A DNA stretch of 64,000 nt from Neisseria meningitidis (GTDB taxonomy: Bacteria; Pseudomonadota; Gammaproteobacteria; Burkholderiales; Neisseriaceae): contig OV299793.1 of NCBI GenBank assembly GCA_923184405.1, positions 1,964,574 to 2,028,573 of the forward strand, read 5' to 3'. Shown in pieces: positions 20,633 to 32,051 of this stretch. Under the pieces are notes generated by a model. It saw only the letters and a list, made by a program, of their open reading frames with translations, did no database searches and was not told where the DNA came from. Made by a program: the position numbers and the translations under genes. Every line of letters begins with the position of its first letter. The stretch's first letter is position 1.

Positions 20633-20956
20633 TCAGTAACGCATCATGTTGCCGTCAATCTCGGCCGCCCATGCATCGATGCCGCCCTGAAAGTTGTACA
20701 GGTTTTCAAAACCCGCGTCCGCCAAATACATCGCCATATGCAGGCTGCGGATACCGTGGTGGCAATACACCACAAGCGGCACATCATCCGACAGCTCGTT
20801 CTGCCGCAGCGGAATCAGATTCATCGGGATATGCAGCGCATTTGGCAGCGAACAAACCGCCGTTTCTTCATCCGTACGCACGTCCAACAAACAAAACATC
20901 CGCCCTTCGTCCATCCACGCCTTCAATTCCGCCGACCCAAGTTGCACAATATCCAT
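20633..20956 (-). CDS. Rhodanese-domain protein
   Basis: Complete 107-residue single-domain rhodanese. The active-site loop is VVYCHHGIRSLHMA with the persulfide-carrying Cys; LLDVRTDEE and LYNFQGGIDAWA are further family motifs. It probably moves sulfane sulfur in the cytoplasm; substrate unknown. ATG 20956 (MDIVQLGSAEL) is preferred over an upstream TTG because the family starts there. A DUS hairpin precedes the gene. Confidence 0.9.
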   Translation of the reverse strand: MDIVQLGSAELKAWMDEGRMFCLLDVRTDEETAVCSLPNALHIPMNLIPLRQNELSDDVPLVVYCHHGIRSLHMAMYLADAGFENLYNFQGGIDAWAAEIDGNMMRY

Positions 20957-20977
20957 CGCACTCAAAAAAAACCAAGC

Positions 20978-21019
20978 AAAATGCCGTCTGAAGCCCCAAA
21001 CCCGCTTTCAGACGGCATC
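20978..21019. terminator. Inverted DUS pair between two minus-strand genes
   Basis: ATGCCGTCTGAA and TTTCAGACGGCAT face each other just downstream of the methyltransferase gene and upstream of the rhodanese start. Confidence 0.88.
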
Positions 21020-21030
21020 GCAATCGAACA

Positions 21031-21685
21031 TCAAAACTGAAAACCGCCAAACGGATCGGCATCCTTATCATCCAAATGCGCCACCAAGGTATCGAACAGC
21101 ACCTTCTCTTCAAACACATCGCCCTTGCGCGTAATCAAAAGCGCGCTGAACAGGCTTGCGGCCTACGATAACCACCATGCGTCCGCCATCTTTCAACTAT
21201 TCTTTCAACACTTCAGGCACAAGGTTTACCGCACCGCCGACATAAACCGCATCAAACGGCGCACCTGCGGAAAGTTCGGTCAACCCGTTGTTTTGCACAT
21301 AATCGATGTTGTCCAAACCCAAGCCGTCCAGCACCGCTTTGGCGCGATTTTGCTGTTCGGCATCGATGTCGTCCGACACCACAAGACCAGCCAATTTTGC
21401 CAACAGCGCGGTCGCATAGCCCGAACCCGTGCCGATTTCCAAAACCGTATCGTTTTTCGTCGGCTTCAAGCCCTGCGCCAGCCGCGCCACGACTTTCGGC
21501 TCGAGCATCTTATGACCGTTGGCAAGCGGCAGCGCCATATCCGCATACGCCAAACCCTGCAAGTCCTCATCGACAAAAAGCTCGCGCGGAATCTCCGCCA
21601 AAGCGTCCAAAACGTCAAAATCCAATACATCCCAAGGACGGATTTGCTGTTCGACCATATTGAACCGCGCTTTTTCAAAATCCAT
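21031..21685 (-). pseudogene. Protein-L-isoaspartate O-methyltransferase-like protein
   Basis: The N-terminal MDFEKARFNMVEQQIRPWDV and SAM-binding motif VLEIGTGSGYATALLAKLAG place it in the Pcm family, which repairs isoaspartate or is a divergent paralogue of unknown target. FDAVYVGGAVNLVPEVLKE follows, and then a TAG at about 21197 where Gln is expected. The frame continues DGGRMVVIVGRKPV, then shifts near 21150 and ends DADPFGGFQF at 21031. Predicted length is about 218 residues. Confidence 0.8.
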
Positions 21686-21785
21686 TTAGTGCTCCGTCAA
21701 ATAATTGTTCCAACAATAGCAGGCATTATAAAACCACACTCCCGCCGCGCCAACTTCGGCACGCGCCGCCCGCCCTTTCCCTCAC

Positions 21786-22289
21786 TCAAACCGCCTGACG
21801 CGAAGCCTCAAACCGCTTCTCCAAAATCTTCGCCAGCTCGCCCAAATACAAAGCATCTGTCTCATCAAACTGCGCCAAATGTTCGCTGTCCGCGTCCAAC
21901 ACGCCGATACAGCGGCCGTCTGAAAACAGCGGCACGACAATCTCCGAACGCGACAAAGACGAACAGGCAATATGGTCGGGATGCGCGTCCACATCCCCGA
22001 CGACCACCGTCCCGCCCTTCGCCCAAGCCTGACCGCACACCCCGCGACCGAACGGAATCCGCGTACACGCCAAAGGACACTGAAACAGTGCCAAAACCAA
22101 TTCGTACGAACGCGTATCGACCAAATAAAAATCCACCCAAAACCAGCCGAACGCCTCCTTCAAAACCGCCGCAGTGTTCGCCAAATTCGCCACCCAATCC
22201 GTCTCGTCCGCCACCACAGACTCAATCTGCGGCAACACCTCCCGATAAAGCGCGGCCTTGTCCGAAGCCGAAAAATGAAGCGCGTGCAT
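21786..22289 (-). CDS. msrC: Free methionine-(R)-sulfoxide reductase (GAF domain)
   Basis: Complete 167-residue GAF-fold protein. ACTRIPFGRGVCGQAW and the later ACSSLSRSEIVVPLF contain the three cysteines used by fRMsr enzymes, which reduce free methionine-(R)-sulfoxide with thioredoxin. GVLDADSEHLAQFDETD completes the GAF pattern. The start ATG 22289 (MHALHFSASDK) has an AGGAGA site five bases upstream; the frame is open 8 codons further but without a site. Confidence 0.92.
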   Translation of the reverse strand: MHALHFSASDKAALYREVLPQIESVVADETDWVANLANTAAVLKEAFGWFWVDFYLVDTRSYELVLALFQCPLACTRIPFGRGVCGQAWAKGGTVVVGDVDAHPDHIACSSLSRSEIVVPLFSDGRCIGVLDADSEHLAQFDETDALYLGELAKILEKRFEASRQAV

Positions 22290-22489
22290 CACATCTCCTA
22301 TAGTTGCATACATATCAGGCGGCCATTATAAAACAACCTGCCCGAAACAACATTCCAAACCGCCCCGCAGCCGCCCGCCCCAAGTTGCGAACCCGCCGCA
22401 TATCCACTAAACTTCACATTGCAACGCGCCACACGCGGCAGACAGAAAAAACACGACACGGAGCAAAAAAGATGTATCACCAAATCGGA

Positions 22490-23242
22490 ATGTGGGATCA
22501 AAATGGGTCATCGGCAACTGGAAAATGAACGGCCTGCTCCAGATCAACAATTCGCTCATGCACCGCTTCCGCATCCTCCCCACCGCCGAACGCGTCCTCA
22601 CCGGACTCGCCGCCCCGACCGTTTACCTGCTGCAACTGCACAACGCCATGCAAATCGTCTTAAACAACCGCATCCTCACCTGCGCCCAAGACGTGAGCCG
22701 CTTCCCCGACAACGGCGCGTACATTAGCGAAGTGTCCGCCGAAATGCTCGCCGACACAAGCACAGACATCGTCCTCATCGGACACTCCGAACGCAGCCTT
22801 TATTTCGGCGAAAAAACGAAATCCAACGCCGCAAAATGGAAAACGTCCTCAACGTCGGACTCATCCCGTTATTGTGCGTCGGCGAAAGCCTCGAAGAGCG
22901 CGAAGCCGACAAAGAACACGAAGTCATCGCCCATCAGCTTTCCATCCTGCAAGGGCTGGATACCAAAAACATCGCCGTCGCCTACGAACCCGTCTGGGCG
23001 ATCGGCACAATCAAAATCGCCACCGTCGAACAGATTGCCGATATGCACGCATTCATCTACAAAGAAATCTTGTCCTTGTGCGGAAGCGATAATAAAAACC
23101 GCGTCCTTTACGGCGGAAGTGTGAAAGCCGACAACGTGGCCGACATCTTCGCAGTACAATATGTGGACGCCGCACTCGTCGGCGGCGCGTCAATGTCGTA
23201 CGACTCTTTACCGCCATCATCAGTGCCGCACAAAATGCGTAG
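22490..23242 (+). pseudogene. tpiA: Triosephosphate isomerase, frameshifted
   Basis: TpiA interconverts DHAP and glyceraldehyde-3-phosphate. VIGNWKMNG (catalytic Asn/Lys), [15 protein letters not shown] (catalytic His), [11 protein letters not shown] (catalytic Glu) and [11 protein letters not shown] are all present. ATG 22490 (MWDQ) is followed by loss of one A in the AAAAA run, so the frame shifts at codon 5; a second shift lies near 22825 and another at about 23200. The TAG at 23242 ends it, seven bases before secG. Confidence 0.9.
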
Positions 23243-23248
23243 AAAAAT

Positions 23249-23605
23249 ATGGAAGCGCTTCAAAACCCTAATTTGGATTGTTAATATAATTTCAGCTTTG
23301 GCCGTCGTCGTGTTAGTATTGCTGCAACACGGCAAAGGCGCGGATTCCAGCGCGACATTCGGATCGGGAAGCGGCAGCGCGCAAGGCAAATTCGGCTCTG
23401 CCGACAACGCTAACTTACTCAGACGTTCGACCGCCGTTGCAGCAACATTTTTCTTTGCAACCTGCATGGCTAATGGTGTAAATTCACACACACACGACAT
23501 AAATACGGTGTGGACTTCAGCAACGTACAAACAAACTCAGCAAGCACCCAAACCCACTAAGCAATACTGAACGCTTCTGCCCCTGTTCCTCAGCAGCAGA
23601 AATAA
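23249..23605 (+). pseudogene. secG: Protein-export membrane protein SecG
   Basis: SecG is the small partner of the SecYE translocon. Two membrane helices are visible ([20 protein letters not shown] and [13 protein letters not shown]) around the conserved [20 protein letters not shown] loop. ATG 23249 (MEAL) is followed by a shift within 10 codons, and others near 23490 and 23570; the tail PQQQK ends at 23605. It follows tpiA closely and precedes the tRNA-like sequence, the usual proteobacterial tpiA-secG-tRNA-Leu order. Confidence 0.85.
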
Positions 23606-23618
23606 CAGTTTTTCAAAT

Positions 23619-23703
23619 GCCGACATGGTGAAAGTGGTAGACACACTATCGTGATGGGAAATGGCCGTAGGCTGTGCGAATTCAAATAACGCTGTCGGTA
23701 CCA
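23619..23703 (+). tRNA. tRNA-Leu-like sequence, internal stems damaged
   Basis: Position after secG, D-arm GGTGAAAGTGGTAGACAC, long variable arm (GGCCGTAGGCTGT) and CCA end mark a class II tRNA-Leu. The acceptor arms GCCGACA and TGTCGGT still pair over seven positions. The anticodon stem (CTATC against GAAAT) no longer pairs and the loop reads GTGATGG, giving GAT instead of a Leu anticodon; two of five T-stem pairs are lost. It is either badly sequenced or a dead gene. Confidence 0.65.
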
Positions 23704-24131
23704 GCACACAAAAACGCTTAGAAATTCAAAGCGTTTTCTCGTTCAATCACCAGCAAATGCTGTCAGCAAATTCGAATCAATACAAGAATTTCAGACTGAT
23801 TGTAATAATGCTGTACAAATTCCAGACAGTGAAATCTCGTACAATCCACCCTAAGTGAAGTAACTTAAAATGTACGGTATCTTTTGCGGCATCTGAAAAA
23901 TACCGCTACAAAATACCGAAAAAATAAAGTTGAACGACTGCCAAATCAGGAATGCCAAGCAGATAATAGCTTGCGGGGTATACTGCCAACACGCAGTGCA
24001 ACAACGTGCAAACCGTCCAAAATGCAAAACTGATTTTTTTAAGAATCCGGAAAAAACCGTAAAATAGAAAGAAATAAGCTAAGCGGCTACAGAGATGCCG
24101 CAGGAAAAGTTAGATAAATAAGCATATGAAA

Positions 24132-24238
24132 TATCGTAAATCAAGTTTAAATCAGTGGCATGGCAGCGAATAGCAAACAATATAAATAGTACTGCATGAC
24201 GTGCCACCGCCGTACCGGTTTAAATTTAATTCACTATA
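24132..24238. mobile_element. Decayed CREE, 107 bp
   Basis: Aligned end to end with the clean 107-bp CREE at 56882-56988, it has the same length but about a quarter of bases changed. The right end TTTAAATTTAATTCACTATA is well kept; the left end reads TATCGTAAATCAAG. The rest of 23704-24260 shows no gene. Confidence 0.7.
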
Positions 24239-24260
24239 AAATAAGAAAAAGATAAAAATT

Positions 24261-24302
24261 GGTAACAAATGCGGTAACAAATGGTAACGAATCGGTAACA
24301 AC
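24261..24302 (+). repeat. Four spaced GGTAAC repeats (iteron-like)
   Basis: GGTAAC(A/G)A occurs at 24261, 24273, 24283 and 24294, spaced 12, 10 and 11 bp, about one helical turn. Such arrays bind repeated protein units, for example integrase arm-type sites or replication proteins. No function is proven here. Confidence 0.65.
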
Positions 24303-24352
24303 TTTTGGGGTTTTCCGGTTTTTCACCGTCTTGGCAGTGGGAGCGTAGAGGA

Positions 24353-24490
24353 ATGAAAAGCCAAAACGCACGGAACCGCGCCTATTTTGAGCAGAAATGG
24401 CGGTTAAACCACTTGGTTATATATCTGGGAATAGGAAGACAGCGAAACGCGCTGAAAACGCAATTTGAGCCATTAAAAGCGATTGATTAA
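24353..24490 (+). CDS. Hypothetical small protein
   Basis: A 45-codon frame (MKSQNARNRAYFEQKWRL ... FEPLKAID) starts at an ATG close behind a GAGG. It is basic in the first half. I recognise no family. It may be chance, and lies between the GGTAAC repeats and the toxin gene. Confidence 0.3.
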   Translation: MKSQNARNRAYFEQKWRLNHLVIYLGIGRQRNALKTQFEPLKAID

Positions 24491-24617
24491 AAAATAATCA
24501 GGCTAGCCGCCAGTGTTTCAGGCGGCATAACGGAGAAATTGCAGGGTATAAAAAAGGCGGCTTGCCGTGTTGTCTGTCTCGGTATAATTCCAAGCATCAC
24601 TAATCAACGGCTACACA

Positions 24618-25007
24618 ATGCGGATATTCAAAAACCAATGGATAGTGAAATTTGCCAAGAAACATAAAATCAGTGATTCCGAGCTGCTGGAAGCGGTAGA
24701 GCGGGCGGATAACGGGCTGATAGACGCAGATTTAGGCGGCGGTGTGATTAAGCAGCGCATAGCAAGGCAAGGACAAGGCAGAAGCGGCGGCTATCGCAGC
24801 CTGATATTGTTCAAACAGGCAGATAGGGCATTTTTCGTTTACGCCTTTGCCAAGAACGACAGGGAAAACATTTCGGATAAAGAACTGGACGTTTACCGAA
24901 AAGCCGCCGCATATTATCTGAAATACACGCGGGCAGAGCTGGCGGCTTTGAAAGAAGACGGCATTATCACGGAAATAGAATCACGAAATACAAAAGCGAG
25001 GCATTAG
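24618..25007 (+). CDS. higB: RelE/HigB-type toxin of a type II toxin-antitoxin pair
   Basis: Complete 129-residue frame. RIFKNQWIVKFAKKHKISD, GLIDADLGGGVIKQRIARQG and SGGYRSLILFKQADRAFFVY followed by FAKNDRENISDKEL are typical of the COG4737 branch of RelE/ParE toxins, probable ribosome-dependent mRNA interferases. The basic residues in the GGGVIKQRIARQGQGRSGGYR core fit RNA binding. The antitoxin-like frame overlaps its end by 28 bp, the toxin-first order seen in HigBA and related systems. The symbol is a best guess within the family. Confidence 0.8.
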   Translation: MRIFKNQWIVKFAKKHKISDSELLEAVERADNGLIDADLGGGVIKQRIARQGQGRSGGYRSLILFKQADRAFFVYAFAKNDRENISDKELDVYRKAAAYYLKYTRAELAALKEDGIITEIESRNTKARH

Positions 25008-25291
25008 CCGCCATTCATGAAACGATAGGAGCTTACAACATCGGCGCAATCGACAAAAAGACTATGCGCGGCTTTGACAAGTCCTGCTGACAGAAATCAA
25101 ACCGCTGAGCGGCGGAGACATCAAGGCAATCACGGGAGAAGCAAGGCACTATCAAAAGCCGCTTTCGCCATCTATCTCAACGTAGGAAAAAATAACATTT
25201 CGGCTTGGGAGCGGGCGTTAAAGCCGAGCGGCGCGGCGTTAAAGCATTGCTGACCATCGTCAAAAACAAGGGTATCGAAGCCACAGCGTAG
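24980..25291 (+). pseudogene. higA: HTH antitoxin partner, start lost and frameshifted
   Basis: Reading from ATC ACG AAA TAC (an expected ATG changed to ATC) gives TKYKSEALAAIHETIGAYNI and DKKTMRGFDKSC, then shifts at about 25088 to LTEIKPLSGGDIKAI, and again near 25145-25215 to VFAIYLNVGKN-like AIYLNVGKN and ISAWERGVK, the recognition-helix region of Xre-type HTH antitoxins. It ends LLTIVKNKGIEATA at 25291. As written no antitoxin would be made while the toxin frame is open, which again suggests sequence errors. Confidence 0.7.
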
Positions 25292-25296
25292 TCGAC

Positions 25297-25392
25297 ATGG
25301 CAAACGGCAAAATCAGCAAGTGCACAATAGACGCGCTGCTGAATATACCTGCCAAAACAGGCAAGACCGCCGAACTGAATATCAGGGCGTAG
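25297..25392 (+). pseudogene. Possible N-terminal fragment of a tyrosine integrase
   Basis: ATG 25297 begins MANGKISKCTIDALLNIPAK, which resembles the arm-DNA-binding N-terminus (KISKRTVDAL) of phage and island integrases. It stops after 31 codons and no catalytic domain was found downstream. Assignment is inference from a short motif plus the nearby tRNA and repeats. Confidence 0.35.
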
Positions 25393-25558
25393 CCGCATAA
25401 ATGCCCGGACCGCATCAAACCAAGCACGAAACGGCGACGGTGCAGACGACATAGCCTGACAGCAAGGCACGGCGCGAATATCCTGACCGCCAGTTGCAGG
25501 GGGATTGGATTTAAGCGGCGCGGGCTTGAAAGCAAAACGGGCGGGGCGCAGAACTGTT

Positions 25559-25599
25559 CAAATGCCGTCTGAATCTCAAACGATTTCAGACGGCATTTT
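25559..25599. terminator. Inverted DUS pair
   Basis: A perfect AT-DUS stem (AAATGCCGTCTGAA with its complement) with a loop of about 11 bases. It is the only clean uptake word in the accessory stretch. Confidence 0.88.
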
Positions 25600-27801
25600 G
25601 AAACAACGGCTCAAATTCTCGATCCACTTCCCTTAACGCCGACGTTTTTTATTAACGCGCCCCTTATTTCTGACACTTTGCTCATAAACAGGCATAACGG
25701 CCGGCAACAACCGTTTTAGATTTTCTATACGCGCATTGTTTACAGCATCAGCACAAGACACAGAAACCACACGAATACAACGACCCTAAACATGAGTGAT
25801 GGAAGTGGTAGCGACATGGTCGGCAAACATCTAACATCGACCGGCAGAAAATAAGCTCTAACAGCGACCGGCACAAATAAGTGCCGACAAATCCGCGTAT
25901 TGATCCAACCTGTCGATCCAGACTACCACCAAGTACTATTTAAAACAACTAAACAAATAAGCTACGAAATCACAAGAGAAGAAAGAGGAAAAACGCCTGG
26001 ACAAAGACAACCTCCCAAGACTAAAACCAGAAAAGAGACGACAAGAACCGCTGAAGAGACCAAAAAAAGGTGTCTGAAATTAAGCATAAAGTAATCATAC
26101 CAATACGAGGCGTCAGTCCAAACCACCTTAAGGAATCGTGTTAATTGGTAATGGCAGTTAACACTGATAATATAATCTAAAACATCTTTATATTCCGGCT
26201 TTGTAAACCAACCATTCAAACATAGACATATTCAACCTGCCAACCTAAAGAGGAACTAATCGTGCAGATACGTATTTGCTCGAAAAAGTCACAAATTAGA
26301 ATACTCCTCATCTACTGAAACTGAGAGTATGTCGAAAGCTGATCAACAAGAAGAAATAAGGTATGCACCGGGATGCATGACAAATATAAGCCACTTTGGT
26401 CGGGGAGGAAGAAATTAGACAAACACATCTTTCCAATCTATTCACCATAATCCCGTGCGGTCATCATTTCATCAATAAAACGTGCAAACTCTGAATTTTT
26501 AAAACCAATGCCCACAAGCATAGTTTCCATCGAACCAGTAAAAAAACGAACACGACAAATAAGGCAGATGGTTGGCTTAGCCCTAAAGGAATTATCGTCA
26601 AAAAATACGGTAGTCAATAGTCTGCAACAGGTAGCCGACGAAAATAAATACTGATGGATGTCCGCGCACAACGGCAAATCCACAACAGATCATTTTAAAA
26701 ACGCGTAACACACTAAGGAAAAAAATCCTTCGTGCCAAATCCGCAACCAAAAAATTTGCCGGACCAGATGCCGGCAATCGCCCTATTGACGTGAAACTCA
26801 TCCATCAAAGGGGACAAAATGAAAAGCGAGGCATGAAGCAAAGAAGTAAAGCGGGTCAAACAAAAAACATAGCTAAAACAGCGCATGTTTGCTGAATGTT
26901 TTTTCCAATATGCTTCAGCATGGAAAATGTCCAACACATTCGATCTAGAGGACAGCCCATCATGAAACGATTCTTTATAAACGAATAATGATAAACGGCG
27001 GCTTCTGCCGGTAAAGTTTCTCAAAAGCAAACAAAAATGACTTCAATAATATATCCGAAAAAACGACAGCGACAAACTAGGGAGGATTAGGTATTTCCAA
27101 TGAATGTGTTGAACAAAAATGCAATAGATAACGCTTATCTTCAACATCATCATTTGCGAGAATGAGCAATTTGTCGGAAACCTGTACAAGACATTTCATA
27201 AAGGCCAAAATACAGCTATCGCTCCGCACTATGGAAGAGTAAAAACAGATGGCATTGCCCTTGACGTAAAACAGTATCGAATTCGATAAAGCGAGAATAG
27301 TCTATTATGAAACTGAAACCGCATTAACTCAAAACTGCGAGATTGATGAAACGCATAATCCTGTTCGGCAAGCGCTCGATGCATGCACATCGCCAACAAT
27401 CATGTCCGGCATAACGAAATGCAATCCTTAAGAGCAACAATCACGTATAGAGTAGCCCGATAGTTCAAACGCAATTTTGATAAACTTGGAATAATTATCA
27501 GACCGCATAAACTCAAACATAATCCAGAAATGAAAAAAAAATCACGCCATAACCCATGGCATCCCGATATTTGCAGTCTACTACAAATAGCGCGAAGGCA
27601 AGCAGAATAATATCCCTGAGAATCAGGATCGGGAGAGTCAAAACACAGCATCAGCCAAAATCCGCAAAAGGGGCAATAGCCGTTTTTCTTCAAGAAAAGC
27701 CTCAAGTATAGCTGGGAATTGAAGGGCTGTTTATAAAGTTGCCAGCCCAATTTGGAATCGTAAAAAACACTCATGATGCAGAGTATAAGCGTGGGTGAGT
27801 C

Positions 27802-27904
27802 TTTCGTGGATCACCGAAAATCAAGTCAAGACGACGAAGCAGCAAACATGCAGGTCAAGTGTGGAGAGTAACGTCGTAGCGATCGAAATTTGAATCGAAT
27901 ATCG
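27802..27904. mobile_element. Possible decayed CREE
   Basis: GTGGATCACCGAAAATCA, ACGACGAAGC and the trailing GAAATTTGAATCGAATAT follow the order of CREE segments with many substitutions. Recognition is by eye and weaker than for the copy at 24132. Confidence 0.45.
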
Positions 27905-27940
27905 TTGCGGTCTGTAATGCATACAACCAAATCTGCGTTA

Positions 27941-27985
27941 AAAAGGCCGTCTGAAACCCTGTTTCCAGAGTTTCAGAAGGACTTT
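27941..27985. terminator. Eroded AG-DUS hairpin downstream of leuS
   Basis: AAAAGGCCGTCTGAAAC on the left faces GTTTCAGAAGGACTTT on the right, an eroded complement. The site lies about 30 bp beyond the leuS stop and probably was its terminator. Confidence 0.6.
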
Positions 27986-28013
27986 ATCCGTATACCTAAA
28001 CCTTAAGAGCGGT

Positions 28014-30650
<2,637 letters not shown>

Positions 30651-30917
30651 AGTCATTCTGTTTTCGCTTGAAAACGTTGGAAAAATAAAGTCGAAAGGAA
30701 TTATAACAGGTTGCCGGAAGCGGCGAATCGGCAGATTGCCAGCAGGATGCGTAAATTCGCACGCGCATCATTCCGTATGCCGTACAAATACACTGCGTTT
30801 ACTGATACGCACGTTTTTTATGCTAATATTACAAACCAAAATCAAATGTTTAAAACTCTCCTGATGCGGCTCTTCAGAACAAAAGGCAGACGGGCATCGG
30901 GTAAAAGAGGATTCTGC

Positions 30918-31434
30918 ATAAGAAAATCAAACAAATCGTCAAACCGGGCTTGGCAGTATAGGCGGCAGGCGTTCTGTCTGCCTGCGCAACCAAAAGCAAC
31001 GTCAAAGACGACGGAACGACCGACAATCAGGTTTTCCCGAAACCCTATTCCGTAACGCTCGACAACAAGCGCGGTACATTCCAGACCTATGACGAATTGG
31101 ACTTGATGCGTCTCGGCCTGACCAAAGACGACATCTACAAAATCCTGGGTCGTCCGCATTAGACCAATGTATGTACGGAGTGCGCGAATGGGATTACCTG
31201 TTCCACTTCCAGAATACCGGCGTAGACATCGACCCTGAAAACACTTCCGGCGTAGAAGACGTTACGACATGCCAATGCAAAATGATTTTCGATAAAGACA
31301 AATTTGCCCGCAGCTTCTACTGGAACCCCGTCTTCCCGAAAGATGCCGCCTGTCCGCCGCCCGCACCCAAAGCCGAGCCGCAAGTCATCATCCGCGAAAT
31401 CGTGCCGGCGAAACCGAAACGTATCCGCCAATAA
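30918..31434 (+). pseudogene. BamE/OmlA-type outer-membrane lipoprotein
   Basis: The expected start MKKIKQIVKPGL is present except that ATGAAG reads ATAAG, so the start codon has lost its G at 30918. The signal peptide AAGVLSACATKSNVKD has a lipobox Cys. LDNKRGTFQTYDELDLMRLG and LTKDDIYKILGRPH are the SmpA/OmlA-like fold, followed by YGVREWDYLFHF. The tail is Pro-rich (AACPPPAPKAEPQ) and ends KPKRIRQ. A TAG at about 30960 replaces a Leu and one more break lies near 31160. It is divergent from leuS. A barrel-assembly or envelope role is inferred from the fold only. Confidence 0.75.
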
Positions 31435-31440
31435 TCCGAC

Positions 31441-31878
31441 ATGCCGTTCCGCCTGTATTTAGGGATATTATGCGGCCTGTCAACGGTTGCCCCAGTATAT
31501 CCACAGGGCCAACCGCATGCGGTCAACGCTTATACTCTAAAGAAAAAAGTCATCGTCAATACATCCAAAGCGGAACTCTGTTTCGCCGATGACAGGCAGT
31601 GCCACCCCGTCCTCATCGGTGTTGCCACGCCCAAGGGGACGTTCGGGCTGACGCTGAACAGTACCGACAAGCCTGGATACGGCGGCGAAGTCATCGGTTT
31701 CAAGCAGGAGGGTGATTTTCTTTTCGCCCTGCACCGCGTTTGGAATCAGATACCGTCGGAAAGGCGGAACGAACGCATCGCCTCCCCGTCCGTGTCCGAC
31801 AGGATTATGACCAACGGCTGCATCAACGTCAGCGATGCGGTGTACGAAAAACTGCGTCATTATTTTGTGTTGAAGTGA
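31441..31878 (+). CDS. L,D-transpeptidase-like periplasmic protein
   Basis: Complete 145-residue frame starting seven bases after the lipoprotein stop. The signal peptide is MPFRLYLGILCGLSTVAPVYP. TNGCINVSDAVYEKL carries the GCxxV nucleophile signature of YkuD-type L,D-transpeptidases, and IGVATPKGTFGLT resembles the strand preceding the catalytic His; the His itself is not obvious at its usual place. It may cross-link peptidoglycan or be an inactive relative. Confidence 0.75.
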   Translation: MPFRLYLGILCGLSTVAPVYPQGQPHAVNAYTLKKKVIVNTSKAELCFADDRQCHPVLIGVATPKGTFGLTLNSTDKPGYGGEVIGFKQEGDFLFALHRVWNQIPSERRNERIASPSVSDRIMTNGCINVSDAVYEKLRHYFVLK

Positions 31879-31958
31879 TTTGAAACAGACGGATACCGCA
31901 CGCGCCGGTATCTGTTTTCACATTGCCCCGATGCCTGAAACAGACTGTCCGCCACGTC

Positions 31959-32005
31959 ATGCCGTCTGAAACCTGCGCAGATGCCGCCAAGCCTCCAGAC
32001 GGCAT
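31959..32005. repeat. DUS pair, imperfect hairpin before ppk
   Basis: A canonical ATGCCGTCTGAA at 31959 faces CCAGACGGCAT, which has lost the TT of the second arm. The loop is long. It may still stop transcription from the upstream gene. Confidence 0.65.
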
Positions 32006-32051
32006 TGCCTGCCCGCTCCGACCGAACAACAACCATCTTTGGGAGAACCTT

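Larger units (their letters stand above)
25393..28013. other. Accessory stretch without a confident gene
   Basis: I find no complete, recognisable gene. On minus, 25633-25794 is open and ends PVYEQSVRNKGRVNKKRRR, which looks like a genuine basic C-terminus. Also on minus, the frame ending at 26438 closes GFKNSEFARFIDEMMTARD and looks coding. Frames at 25900-26094 (plus) and 27400-27774 (minus) are open but have no family I know. Composition is AT-richer than the flanks. The block holds a DUS hairpin, a decayed CREE near its right end and a decayed AG-DUS hairpin. Different strains carry different cargo between secG and leuS. Confidence 0.5.

Noticed and set aside
21125..22303. A 392-codon plus-strand frame opposite the methyltransferase and msrC
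   Set aside because: Both minus-strand genes have strong motifs; the plus frame is low-complexity (Pro/Arg/Thr).
26713..27774. Hydrophobic minus-strand frames that look like membrane proteins
   Set aside because: AT-rich sequence readily gives Phe/Leu/Ser-rich frames; no start sites, families or conserved patterns support them.
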